DNA of 10,728 nucleotides from Syntrophaceae bacterium (GTDB lineage Bacteria > Desulfobacterota > Syntrophia > Syntrophales > UBA5619): NCBI GenBank assembly GCA_919902745.1, contig CAKKRN010000227.1:2218-12945 (forward strand). The letters run 5' to 3'. This document shows, one piece after another, positions 1 through 7,573 of the stretch. Both the position numbers and the translations under genes were made by a program. Each line of letters begins with the position of its first letter. Position 1 is the stretch's first letter. The notes beneath the pieces are model-generated. The model ran no database searches, was not told the origin of the DNA, and saw only the letters and a program-made list of their open reading frames with translations.

Positions 1-6
1 GAGGAG
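1..6 (+). promoter_or_regulatory. Ribosome binding site of the TolC-family gene
   Basis: GAGGAG lies five bases before the ATG at 12. This spacing selects the ATG at 12 over the in-frame GTG at 6, which overlaps the Shine-Dalgarno sequence itself. The promoter lies outside the window. Confidence 0.7.
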
Positions 7-11
7 TGATC

Positions 12-1325
12 ATGAAAAAGGTGGTTTTTTTACTGGCGGCCGGCGCTCTCGTGTTTTCTCTTTGCTTGGCGACGCCGGCCTCCCTTTTTGCGGAGGAGTA
101 CTCTCTGGACGATCTCTGCCGGATCGCGCTGGCCCGTTCTGAAAAGCTCAAGATGGCGGAGGAAAACCTCGCCATCGCCGAGACTGGCAAGGATAAGGCT
201 TTTTCCTATCTGCTGCCCCGGCTGACGGCGACGGGCGGTTACACCCAGTATTCAGAAAAGAAGTTTACCGCGACGGGGAGTGTCCTGCAGCCGGAGTCGG
301 CCTCCGCCTGGGGGGTGCGGGTGGACGAGACCGTCTCCCTGAGCGGCCGGGAACTGACGGCGCTCGGGATCTCCCGGCAGAACGTGATGAAGAGCCAGTA
401 TGACCTCACGGCCATCCGCGAAGACTATCTCCTCCGGTATGTGGCAGCCGCCTACTACAATGTCCTTATAGCCCGGAAGGGTCTGGAAATCGCCGATTCC
501 AATCTGGAACGTCTCATGAAATACCGCGAAGCGGCTGAAAAACGGCTCAGGGTCGGCGAGGTGACCAAGACAGCCCTCCTCCGTGCGGAGGGGGAGCTAT
601 CCGGGGCGAAGTCGGACCGGCTTCAGGCACAGAACGGTTTGGAACTGGCGATGGCCGTCCTGGCGAGCAACGTCGGGATCAAGGACGCCTTCATGCTCCG
701 GGAAGTGACGGCAGCGGAGGGCGAAATTCCGGCCATGACCGTGTTCCGGGAACGGGCCTTCGCGGTGAGGGCGGACCTCAAAAGCATGGAGGTTCAGAAG
801 CAGATCGCCGCTGATCAGACCAAATTTACCAAGGGCGCCTTCTGGCCCACCATCTCCGTTTTCGGGATCTATGCCGGGGCCGATCAGTATCCGTCCACGT
901 CGAGTCTGAACCGGGAGAGTATCTACGGCGGGGTAGCCCTAAATTTTCCCTTCTTCGATGGCGGGCTGCGGAAGTCCGAGGTTTCTGAGGCGAAGGCCCG
1001 TGAACGTCAGGCCGCTCTCCTCTATGAGGATATGAAGAAAGGGATCGAGATCGAGGTGCAGACCGCCTACCTGGACCTCGTCACTCAGAAGGGGATACTC
1101 CAGTTCTTGAACGATCAGCTTGCCTTCGCCCGCGACAACTACCATGCCGTGGCAAGGCAGTTCGATTTCGGTCTGTCGAACAGCCTGGATGTGCTGGACG
1201 CCAACACCCTCCTGGTGTCGGCGGAGAGGAAGGCGTCGTCGGCTCTCTACAATTACGAGCTCGCCCTTCTTCGGATGAAGAAAGCTACGGGGATGCTGCT
1301 CGCGGCCTTGGCCGGCAAACCATAG
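12..1325 (+). CDS. TolC-family outer-membrane efflux channel protein
   Basis: This 437-residue protein should be the outer-membrane channel of the tripartite pump encoded by the next two genes, carrying substrates across the outer membrane. The N-terminus is a clear Sec signal peptide: MKK, a hydrophobic stretch at about residues 4-20, and likely cleavage after Ala27 (SLFA before EEYSL). The mature part starts with the EEYSLDDLCRIAL helix typical of the OEP (outer membrane efflux protein) family. It contains two similar halves of long amphipathic helices, with family-like segments such as NFPFFDGG (second-half beta strand region) and GLSNSLDVLDA near the C-terminus. Length fits the family (about 420-480). 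No lipobox cysteine is convincing: Cys18 is preceded by Leu, so it is probably not a lipoprotein as OprM is. ATG at 12 was chosen because of the Shine-Dalgarno at 1-6. The adaptor gene starts 30 bases downstream. The substrate cannot be told from sequence. Confidence 0.93.
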   Translation: MKKVVFLLAAGALVFSLCLATPASLFAEEYSLDDLCRIALARSEKLKMAEENLAIAETGKDKAFSYLLPRLTATGGYTQYSEKKFTATGSVLQPESASAWGVRVDETVSLSGRELTALGISRQNVMKSQYDLTAIREDYLLRYVAAAYYNVLIARKGLEIADSNLERLMKYREAAEKRLRVGEVTKTALLRAEGELSGAKSDRLQAQNGLELAMAVLASNVGIKDAFMLREVTAAEGEIPAMTVFRERAFAVRADLKSMEVQKQIAADQTKFTKGAFWPTISVFGIYAGADQYPSTSSLNRESIYGGVALNFPFFDGGLRKSEVSEAKARERQAALLYEDMKKGIEIEVQTAYLDLVTQKGILQFLNDQLAFARDNYHAVARQFDFGLSNSLDVLDANTLLVSAERKASSALYNYELALLRMKKATGMLLAALAGKP

Positions 1326-1355
1326 CTATTTTGTTGTCAGGAAGGAGAGGGTTAC

Positions 1356-2486
1356 ATGTTCGGACGAACGTCGTCTTTAACCGGAGGAAACAGGTCAGCT
1401 CAGTGCAGGGTCAGAGCTGGCGCAGTAATTATGGCGGTCCTTTTGTGTGCCGCTGTGTCCGCCAATGTCGGCTGCAAGAAACAGGAGCAGAAGGCGGCGA
1501 AGGAGCGCGCGGTCAACGTCCGCGTCTGGACGGCGGAGAGCCGCTCCCTCCGGCCTTTTGTGGAGTCGGTCGGGACCCTCAAACCCTACGATGAGGTGGT
1601 CGTCAGCTCCGAACTGGATGGCATCCTAAAAACGATTTACGTCGATGAAGGTTCTCCCGTTACCCGCAGCCAGCTCATTGCCGAGATCAAGGAGACCGAT
1701 TACCGCCTCGCCGTGGAACAGGCGGCAGCCGCTCTGAAGCAGACGGAGGCGGCCCTGGCCAATGCGAAGCTGGAGCATCAGCGCAAGGAGGCCCTCTACC
1801 GGGAGGAATTGGTCACAAAACAGCAGTTTGACGATATCGTCGCGCGTCTTGCCCTGACCCAGGGTGATGTGGAACGCGCAAAAGCCGGACTCGATCTGGC
1901 GAAGGAGAGGCTGACCAAAACGAAGATTTTTGCCCCCATGGCGGGCAGCGTCAAGGAGAAAAAGGTCACCCCGGGGGATTATATCCGCAACGGCACGTTC
2001 CTCGTCTCAATCATCCGGACCGATCTTCTGAAGCTTGCCTTCAGCGTGCCTGAGAAGGATGTGGGGAGCCTCCGGGAGGGGCAGGATATCCTATTTACGG
2101 TGGATTCATTCCCCGGACGCGAATTTCGAGGAAAGGTGAAGACGCTCTATCCCAACCTCGAGGAGAAGACACGCTCCCTTCTGGTGGAGGCGCAGGTCGT
2201 GAATCATGGCGGAAGCCTGAAACCGGGGTTTTTCGCCCGCGTGACGCTCTACACCGGGCCGGCAAAAGATACCGTCATCGTACCGATTACCGCCCTTCTT
2301 TACGACAATTCCACCACCAAACTCTTCGCCGTCGAGGGGGACCGGGCGAAGGAAAGGGCGGTGAAGATCGGACGCAAATACGGTGAATTCATGGAGATCG
2401 CCGAGGGATTGAAGGCAAAGGAGACCGTGGTGACCGTGGGGCAGAGCAATCTGATGGAAGGGGTGCTGGTCAATGTGGCTCGCTGA
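1356..2486 (+). CDS. RND efflux periplasmic adaptor (membrane fusion protein, HlyD/AcrA type)
   Basis: The 376-residue adaptor links the RND permease to the outer-membrane channel. After a basic N-terminus comes a hydrophobic segment (about 21-36) and then Cys40 in NVGCKK. The CKK and charged linker look like a lipoprotein, but Asn at -3 makes the lipobox weak, so it may be an uncleaved membrane anchor. The family layout is visible: first lipoyl half-motif at about 86-112 (ELDGILKTIYVDEGSPV), an alpha-hairpin coiled coil rich in Ala, Lys, Glu and Leu (about 120-188), second lipoyl half at about 190-222 (IFAPMAGSVKEKKVTPGDYI), then the beta-barrel (FSVPEKDVGSL) and the membrane-proximal domain ending in VTVGQSNLMEGVLV. 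The Shine-Dalgarno GGAGAGG at 1344-1350 is five bases before the ATG. The last 14 bases overlap the permease gene, suggesting translational coupling. AcrA/MexA-type families match well; the substrate is unknown. Confidence 0.93.
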   Translation: MFGRTSSLTGGNRSAQCRVRAGAVIMAVLLCAAVSANVGCKKQEQKAAKERAVNVRVWTAESRSLRPFVESVGTLKPYDEVVVSSELDGILKTIYVDEGSPVTRSQLIAEIKETDYRLAVEQAAAALKQTEAALANAKLEHQRKEALYREELVTKQQFDDIVARLALTQGDVERAKAGLDLAKERLTKTKIFAPMAGSVKEKKVTPGDYIRNGTFLVSIIRTDLLKLAFSVPEKDVGSLREGQDILFTVDSFPGREFRGKVKTLYPNLEEKTRSLLVEAQVVNHGGSLKPGFFARVTLYTGPAKDTVIVPITALLYDNSTTKLFAVEGDRAKERAVKIGRKYGEFMEIAEGLKAKETVVTVGQSNLMEGVLVNVAR

Positions 2487-5400
2487 TACCTCGGTCAAGA
2501 GACCGGTTTTTGCCACCATGGCCATCATGGCCCTGGTGGTCCTGGGTGTGGTCAGTTATCCGGAGATTGGCGTGGACCTTTTTCCGAAGGTCGATTTCCC
2601 GATCGTGACGATTTCCACACACCTCAACGGGGCGAGCCCCGAGGTCATCGACGTCGACATCACGGACAGGATCGAAGGGGCGGTCAACACGATCAACGGC
2701 GTGAAGAGCATCACCTCGAGCAGCACGGAAGGGGATTCCCGCGTGACGGTGGAGTTTGTCCTCGAGCGGAACATCGATCTCGCCGTCCAGGATGTCCGGG
2801 AGAAGGTCGCCCTGATCCGCAACAAACTGCCCGCAGACATCGACGAACCGAGGATCGCCAAAGTCGATCCCGATGCGACGGCGGTGCTCTGGATGAATCT
2901 GTCGGGGCAAAAATCGGTCAAGGAACTCTCCACCTACGTCGATGAGGTCCTGAAAGAGCAGTTCCAGCGGATCAACGGCGTCGGCGACGTCCAGTTGTGG
3001 GGGCTCCGTCTGCGGCAGATCCGCGTCTGGCTCGACGCCGACAAGCTGAGGGCCTATGGGATCGCGGCGAAGGATGTCATGGGCGCCCTGCAGCGGCAGA
3101 ACGTCGAGCTTCCGGGCGGCCGGATCGAGAGCCTCTCGAAGGAATACACGGTGAAGGTCAAGGGGGAATTCGTCAATATTTCAGAAATCAACGACCTGGT
3201 CATCGCCTACGACAGGGGCGCTCCCGTACGTCTCCGGGATATCGGGAAAGCCGAAGACGGGATGGAGGAGAAGCGCACCATGGTCCGTTACAACGGCATC
3301 CCGGCGATCGCCATGGGGGTGCAGAAGCAGTCCGGGACCAACACCGTCGCCGTCGTCAACCTCGTCAAAGCAGAGATCGAGAAGATCAGAAAGACCCTCC
3401 CGCCGGGGATGAGCCTGAACATCGCGATGGACCAGTCCACCTTCATCCGGCGCTCCATCGATGAGGTGCAGAAGCATCTGATCCTCGGGAGCTTCTTCGC
3501 GGTTCTGGCCGTATTCATCTTCCTCCGAAACTTCCGGACGACATTGATCAGCGCGGTCGCCCTGCCGGTGTCGATCATCGCCACCTTCGCGCTGATCCGC
3601 GCCTTCGGCTTCACCTTCAACAACATGACGATGCTTGCGCTTACCCTTTCGGTGGGCCTGCTCATCGACGACGCGATCATCGTCATCGAGAACATCTACC
3701 GTCACGTGGAAGATGGGATGGCGCCGCGGGAGGCATCGACCTTCGCCACCGCCGAGATCGGTCTGGCCGTCATGGCGACGACCTTCGCCATTGTCGCGAT
3801 CTTTCTCCCCGTTGCCTTCATGAAGGGGATCATCGGCCGATTCTTCCTCCAGTTTGCGCTGACCGTCGTCTTTTCGGTGCTGGTTTCGCTCCTCGTCTCC
3901 TTCACGCTGACGCCGATGCTCGCCTCGATCTTCCTGAAGCGCATCGCCCACCGGCGCGGCAATTCCGGGACGGACGCCGCTGCCGCCGTCAAGCCGAAGG
4001 GACGTTTTGCGGACTGGTTTGAAAGGGGGTACAACAAGATTGAAGAGGGCTACCGGCCTCTGCTGGCCTTTTCACTCCGCCACCGCGGTGCGATGCTCTT
4101 CGGGGCTCTCATCCTCTTTCTCGGAAGCCTCTACCTGACGACATTCATCGGAAAGGAATTTATTCCCCCGGAGGACCAGGGACAGTTCATCGTCCGCCTG
4201 GAGGCGCCGATCGACTATTCCATCGACAAGGCGGACGAATTCTTTTCGCCCGCCGAAAAGATCCTGAGAGAGATCCCGGAGATCAGGGCGGTCTACTACC
4301 GCTTGGGTCTTGGAGGCGCCGTCAACCGGGCGATCATGATGACGCGCCTCGTTCCGAAGGCCGAACGGAAGAAGAGCCAGGAGGAGCTCAAGAAGGAGAT
4401 CCGGAACAAACTCAGAAAGTTTCCGGGGCTCAAGGTATCCGCCGAGGATATCTCCCTGATCGGCGGCGGGCAGCGGCAGGTGCCGATCCAGTACAGCGTC
4501 CGGGGGCGCGATCTGACTGAGCTCCAGACCTATACGAAGCAGATCGCCGGCGAGTTTTCGAGGCTGCCGGGAATCGTGGATGTGGACACCTCTCAGGAGA
4601 TGGGAAAGCCGGAGCTCAAGGTCTTCATCGACCGGGACAAGGCGGCCGATCTCGGGGTGGATGTCGCCACCATCGCCGAGGCGATCAACCTCCTCATCAG
4701 CGGGGAGACCGAGGTGACCAAATACAAGGACGAGAGCCGGGGAAAACGGTACGATCTCCGAATCCGTCTTAACCCGGAGGAACGGAGAAATCCCGATGAT
4801 CTGAGCAGACTATATGTCCGGTCGCGGGACGGCCGGCTCGTGGAGCTCCGGAACCTCGTCCGCATCCTGGAGGGGGGCGGGCCGAGCGTCATCAACCGGG
4901 TCGACCGGCAGCGGTCGATCTCCCTCTTCGCCAGCCTCGAGGGGAAGCCCATGGGGAAGGCGATCGAAGAGCTCAACGACATCGCCGGCCGCATCCTTCC
5001 CCCCGACTACCTTCCCAAGTACAAGGGGATGGCGGAAACGATGGGCGAATCTTTCCAGTACCTGATGTTCGCCTTGATCCTCGGGGTCATCATGGCCTAC
5101 ATGGTCCTGGCCGCCCAGTTCGAGAGTTTCGTTCACCCCTTCACGGTTCTTCTGGCGATGCCGCTCTCCTTTATCGGGGCGTTCAGTGCGCTGTTGATCA
5201 CCGGAAATACGCTGAATATCTTCAGCTTCATCGGCCTTATCCTGCTGATGGGGCTTGTGAAGAAAAATGCGATTCTGCTCGTCGACTATACGAATGTCCT
5301 CCGGGGGAGGGGCGTTCCCCGGCGGGAGGCGATCCTCCAGGCCGGACCGGTCCGGCTCCGGCCGATCCTGATGACGACCTTCGCGATGGTTTTCGGGATG

Positions 5401-5589
5401 CTGCCGGTTGCCTTCGGCGTCGGAGAGGGATCCGAAACCCGCTCTCCGATGGGGATCGCGGTCATCGGCGGACTCCTGACCTCGCTTTTCCTGACACTCA
5501 TCGTCGTTCCGGCGGCCTATGATCTCTTCGACGACTGGCAGGGGATCTTCAAGAGGCGCCGCGACAAGCGTAAACATCGTGAGGTGTGA
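2473..5589 (+). CDS. RND-family efflux permease, HAE-1 (AcrB-like) type
   Basis: At 1038 residues this is a full-length inner-membrane proton/substrate antiporter of the AcrB class. The N-terminus (DTSVKRPVFA and a first membrane segment at about 11-29) is followed by the first large periplasmic porter loop. A block of membrane segments comes at about 335-488, a seventh at about 540-560, the second periplasmic loop, and a final block of five segments at about 863-1017. The proton-relay residues are present: Asp399 and Asp400 in GLLIDDAIIVIENI (AcrB Asp407/Asp408) and Lys931 in VKKNAILLVDY (AcrB Lys940). Two adjacent Asp residues in segment 4 favour the drug/hydrophobe (HAE-1) type over the heavy-metal CusA/CzcA type. 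The start overlaps the adaptor stop by 14 bases. The very basic tail (about 1025-1038) ends inside a short repeat (see 5579-5617). The export substrate is not predictable. Confidence 0.95.
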   Translation: MWLADTSVKRPVFATMAIMALVVLGVVSYPEIGVDLFPKVDFPIVTISTHLNGASPEVIDVDITDRIEGAVNTINGVKSITSSSTEGDSRVTVEFVLERNIDLAVQDVREKVALIRNKLPADIDEPRIAKVDPDATAVLWMNLSGQKSVKELSTYVDEVLKEQFQRINGVGDVQLWGLRLRQIRVWLDADKLRAYGIAAKDVMGALQRQNVELPGGRIESLSKEYTVKVKGEFVNISEINDLVIAYDRGAPVRLRDIGKAEDGMEEKRTMVRYNGIPAIAMGVQKQSGTNTVAVVNLVKAEIEKIRKTLPPGMSLNIAMDQSTFIRRSIDEVQKHLILGSFFAVLAVFIFLRNFRTTLISAVALPVSIIATFALIRAFGFTFNNMTMLALTLSVGLLIDDAIIVIENIYRHVEDGMAPREASTFATAEIGLAVMATTFAIVAIFLPVAFMKGIIGRFFLQFALTVVFSVLVSLLVSFTLTPMLASIFLKRIAHRRGNSGTDAAAAVKPKGRFADWFERGYNKIEEGYRPLLAFSLRHRGAMLFGALILFLGSLYLTTFIGKEFIPPEDQGQFIVRLEAPIDYSIDKADEFFSPAEKILREIPEIRAVYYRLGLGGAVNRAIMMTRLVPKAERKKSQEELKKEIRNKLRKFPGLKVSAEDISLIGGGQRQVPIQYSVRGRDLTELQTYTKQIAGEFSRLPGIVDVDTSQEMGKPELKVFIDRDKAADLGVDVATIAEAINLLISGETEVTKYKDESRGKRYDLRIRLNPEERRNPDDLSRLYVRSRDGRLVELRNLVRILEGGGPSVINRVDRQRSISLFASLEGKPMGKAIEELNDIAGRILPPDYLPKYKGMAETMGESFQYLMFALILGVIMAYMVLAAQFESFVHPFTVLLAMPLSFIGAFSALLITGNTLNIFSFIGLILLMGLVKKNAILLVDYTNVLRGRGVPRREAILQAGPVRLRPILMTTFAMVFGMLPVAFGVGEGSETRSPMGIAVIGGLLTSLFLTLIVVPAAYDLFDDWQGIFKRRRDKRKHREV

Positions 5590-5617
5590 GGCGAGAAGTG
5601 TGAGGTGTGAAGCGAGA
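5579..5617 (+). repeat. Imperfect tandem direct repeat spanning the permease stop codon
   Basis: Two 18-base copies at 5579-5596 and 5600-5617 differ at one position (GTGAGGTGTGAGGCGAGA against GTGAGGTGTGAAGCGAGA), with a period of 21 bases. The first copy supplies the last permease codons and its TGA stop. GTGAGG-like intergenic repeats are something I associate with deltaproteobacterial genomes, but I cannot test copy number here. Confidence 0.7.
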
Positions 5618-5641
5618 GGCTAAACACTCCTTTCGCTTTAC
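5607..5641 (+). other. Hairpin after the permease gene (weak terminator or mRNA-processing element)
   Basis: A 13-base stem can form between 5607-5619 (GTGAAGCGAGAGG) and 5629-5641 (CCTTTCGCTTTAC), with two G-U pairs and a nine-base loop. No T-run follows, so it is not a standard intrinsic terminator. It could lower expression of the two downstream genes relative to the pump, protect the pump mRNA 3' end, or simply be part of the repeat element it overlaps. Confidence 0.45.
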
Positions 5642-5694
5642 CCCGTTCGTTAACGCGTCACATTCTTCAGCCGTGAATCGGGAGGTGGGCAACC

Positions 5695-5988
5695 ATGAAA
5701 ATGTTTCTGATCATCTACTGCGAGGCGGCCGATGAGGCGGTGATTGCCGCCCTGAAGGAAGCCGGGGTCCGGGGATACACGAAGATGGTGGAGGCCCGGG
5801 GGGAGGGGACGGAAACGGAACCGAAGCTGGGTACGCACTTCTGGCCCGGGAAGAACAATGTCCTTTTGATGGCCGTGGCCGATGAAGCGATCGCCCGTCT
5901 TGACGCGAGGCTCCGGGAGCTCAAGCGGGAACATCCCCGTGCCGGCGTACGGAGCTTTCTGCTGCCGATGGAGGAGTTGGCCGTCTGA
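5695..5988 (+). CDS. PII-like transporter-associated protein (PG0541 type)
   Basis: This 97-residue cytoplasmic protein has no signal peptide or membrane segment. It begins with a beta strand (MKMFLIIYCEA), then a helix (DEAVIAALKEAG) and the motif GYTK at 27-30. A loop rich in Gly, Glu and Thr (about 33-45) follows, then GTHFWPGKNNVLLMAV at 46-61, a helix, and a closing strand (SFLLPMEEL). This is the ferredoxin-like arrangement of PII proteins, with the Gly-rich loop where the PII T-loop sits. It matches what I remember of the PG0541 transporter-associated family, found beside RND pumps. The ATG follows GGAGGTG at 5681-5687 with seven bases between. Position directly behind the permease suggests that it senses a ligand or modulates the pump; this is inferred. 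His48, Trp50, Asn54 and Asn55 look like a conserved core but their roles are unknown. Confidence 0.8.
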   Translation: MKMFLIIYCEAADEAVIAALKEAGVRGYTKMVEARGEGTETEPKLGTHFWPGKNNVLLMAVADEAIARLDARLRELKREHPRAGVRSFLLPMEELAV

Positions 5989-5996
5989 AGGAGAGG
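5988..5996 (+). promoter_or_regulatory. Ribosome binding site fixing the DUF4301 start
   Basis: AAGGAGAGG overlaps the last base of the upstream stop codon and lies five bases before the ATG at 6002. It selects this start over an in-frame ATG at 5882, which would lie inside the upstream gene. Confidence 0.75.
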
Positions 5997-6001
5997 AAGA
6001 A

Positions 6002-7573
6002 ATGACGGAAAACGGGGCCGAGGAGAGGTGGTCCGAGGCGGACAGGCAGAGCATCGCCGCGCAGGGGCTCACGATAGAAGAGGTCGGCAGGCAGCTTGCG
6101 CTCTTCCGGCGGGGGGTCCCGTCGGTCCGTCTGAACCGCCCGTGCGTTGCGGGCGATGGGATCGTCGTCATTCCTGAGTCGGAGCGCCCGTCCCTGCTGG
6201 CGGCTTGCGAGGAGGCCCGCCGGACGCACCGGCTCATGAAATTCGTCCCCGCCTCCGGGGCGGCGAGCCGGATGTTCCGGGAGTGGTATCGCTGCTTCGC
6301 CGCAGGCGGGTTCGCCGACGAGGCAGCGCGTACAGCCTTTGCCGGCGTCCTGAAGCGATATGCCTTTTTCCCCGATCTGCGGGCGACCATCACCGCAGCA
6401 GGAGAGGATCTGGAGTCCCTGATCGGGAAAGGGGAAGATGCGGCCATCCTGAAATCGGTCTTGACGGAGGAGGGGCTGAATTACGGATGCCTACCTAAAG
6501 CGCTTCTGAAATTCCATGCCTATCCGGAAGGGAGTCGGACCGCCCTCGAGGAGCATCTCGTCGAGGCGGCCCTCTACGCCCGCGATGCGGAAAACGTCTC
6601 CCGGGTCCATTTTACCGTCTCCCGAGAACATGAAAGCGCCGTCCGGACACTTCTTTCGCGTATAATTCGCGATTACGAATCCCGGCTGGATACCGTTTTC
6701 GCTGTCGGCATATCCACGCAGGATCCGGCAACGGATACCATCGCCGTCGATCCGGAGAACCGGCCGTTCCGCGATGAACGGGGGAAACCGGTCTTTCGCC
6801 CGGGAGGGCATGGCTCGCTCCTACGGAACCTGAATCTCCTCGATGAGGAGATCATCTTCCTGAAGAACATCGACAATACCGTGCCGGATCGTCTCAAGAC
6901 GGAGACATCCCTCTGGAAGAAACTCCTGGCCGGCTGTCTGATCCGGCTTCAGCAGGAGATCTTTGCCTCCGTTCGACTTCTCGCGGGGGGGGGCGGCACG
7001 GAGGAAGAATTGGAGCGGATACGCGATTTTGCGGAAAAGAGGGTGAACATCGGCTTCTCGACCGGTTTCCGCGAGCTTTCCGTTGCCGAGCGACGGTCGT
7101 TTCTTTTCCGGAAGCTCAACCGACCTCTCAGGGTCTGCGGGATGGTGAAAAACGAGGGGGAGCCGGGCGGCGGTCCTTTCTGGGTTGAGGATGCTGACGG
7201 GAGGGGGGGGGCCTCTCGGGCCTCTCTGCAGATCATCGAGGAGTCGCAGATTGACCGGAACGACCCGAAACAGCGTGCCGTCTGGTCGTCCGCCACGCAC
7301 TTCAACCCCGTCGATCTGGTCTGCGGCGTCAGGGACTTCGACGGGCGGAAATTCGATCTCCCGGCGTTTATCGATCCGGCGACCGTGGCAATCACCCGGA
7401 AGTCGGAGAAGGGGAGGGAGCTTCTCGCGCTGGAACGGCCCGGTCTATGGAATGGGTCGATGGCTTTCTGGAACACCGTCTTCGTTGAGGTTCCGATAGC
7501 CACCTTCAATCCGGTCAAGACCGTTACGGATCTCCTCCGGCCGCAGCACCTGCCTTTCGGAAGGACGCCTTAG
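6002..7573 (+). CDS. DUF4301 family protein, possible sugar-nucleotidyltransferase-like fold
   Basis: This 523-residue protein has no signal peptide or membrane segment and is probably cytosolic. It matches the DUF4301 family along its length as I remember it: an N-terminal segment (DRQSIAAQGLTIEEVGRQL), FVPASGAASRMF at 81-92, PGGHGSLLRNL at 267-277, FLKNIDNTVPD at 286-296, and a C-terminal WNGSMAFWNTVFVEVPIATF with NPVKTVTDLLRPQH. The family's function is unknown. The three central motifs resemble the nucleotide-binding loop, the GHGD-like segment and the NIDN-like segment of UDP-sugar pyrophosphorylases, so a nucleotidyltransferase-like fold is my inference. The start at 6002 follows a strong Shine-Dalgarno, 13 bases after the upstream stop, suggesting cotranscription with the PII-like gene. 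Two nine-G runs (6985-6993 and 7203-7211) lie in the reading frame. The gene ends on top of the convergent PP-loop remnant's stop. Confidence 0.85.
   Translation: MTENGAEERWSEADRQSIAAQGLTIEEVGRQLALFRRGVPSVRLNRPCVAGDGIVVIPESERPSLLAACEEARRTHRLMKFVPASGAASRMFREWYRCFAAGGFADEAARTAFAGVLKRYAFFPDLRATITAAGEDLESLIGKGEDAAILKSVLTEEGLNYGCLPKALLKFHAYPEGSRTALEEHLVEAALYARDAENVSRVHFTVSREHESAVRTLLSRIIRDYESRLDTVFAVGISTQDPATDTIAVDPENRPFRDERGKPVFRPGGHGSLLRNLNLLDEEIIFLKNIDNTVPDRLKTETSLWKKLLAGCLIRLQQEIFASVRLLAGGGGTEEELERIRDFAEKRVNIGFSTGFRELSVAERRSFLFRKLNRPLRVCGMVKNEGEPGGGPFWVEDADGRGGASRASLQIIEESQIDRNDPKQRAVWSSATHFNPVDLVCGVRDFDGRKFDLPAFIDPATVAITRKSEKGRELLALERPGLWNGSMAFWNTVFVEVPIATFNPVKTVTDLLRPQHLPFGRTP
6985..6993 (+). 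repeat. Nine-G homopolymer in the DUF4301 gene
   Basis: Nine consecutive G bases encode part of a Gly-Gly-Gly-Gly run before TEEELERI. The frame is intact with nine Gs, since family-like sequence continues on both sides. One base gained or lost would truncate the protein. Confidence 0.85.
7203..7211 (+). repeat. Second nine-G homopolymer in the DUF4301 gene
   Basis: Nine consecutive G bases fall in the codons for DGRGGAS, in a poorly conserved-looking loop between FWVEDADG and SLQIIEESQI. As with the first tract, nine Gs keep the frame open. The two tracts are about 210 bases apart. Confidence 0.85.

Noticed and set aside
2473..2486. 14-base overlap of the adaptor and permease genes as something unusual
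   Set aside because: Short overlaps in RND operons are common and simply indicate translational coupling.
3181..3951. Long open frame on the minus strand within the permease gene (256 codons), very rich in Asp, Arg, Glu and Gly
   Set aside because: Antisense shadow of a well-supported RND gene in GC-rich DNA; low-complexity charged composition, no recognisable domain.
4810..5577. Second long minus-strand open frame within the permease gene (255 codons)
   Set aside because: Same kind of antisense shadow; charged low-complexity translation, while the plus strand encodes conserved membrane segments.
5882..6001. Upstream extension of the DUF4301 gene to an ATG at 5882
   Set aside because: It lies inside the PII-like gene and lacks a Shine-Dalgarno; the ATG at 6002 has a strong one and family similarity begins after it.
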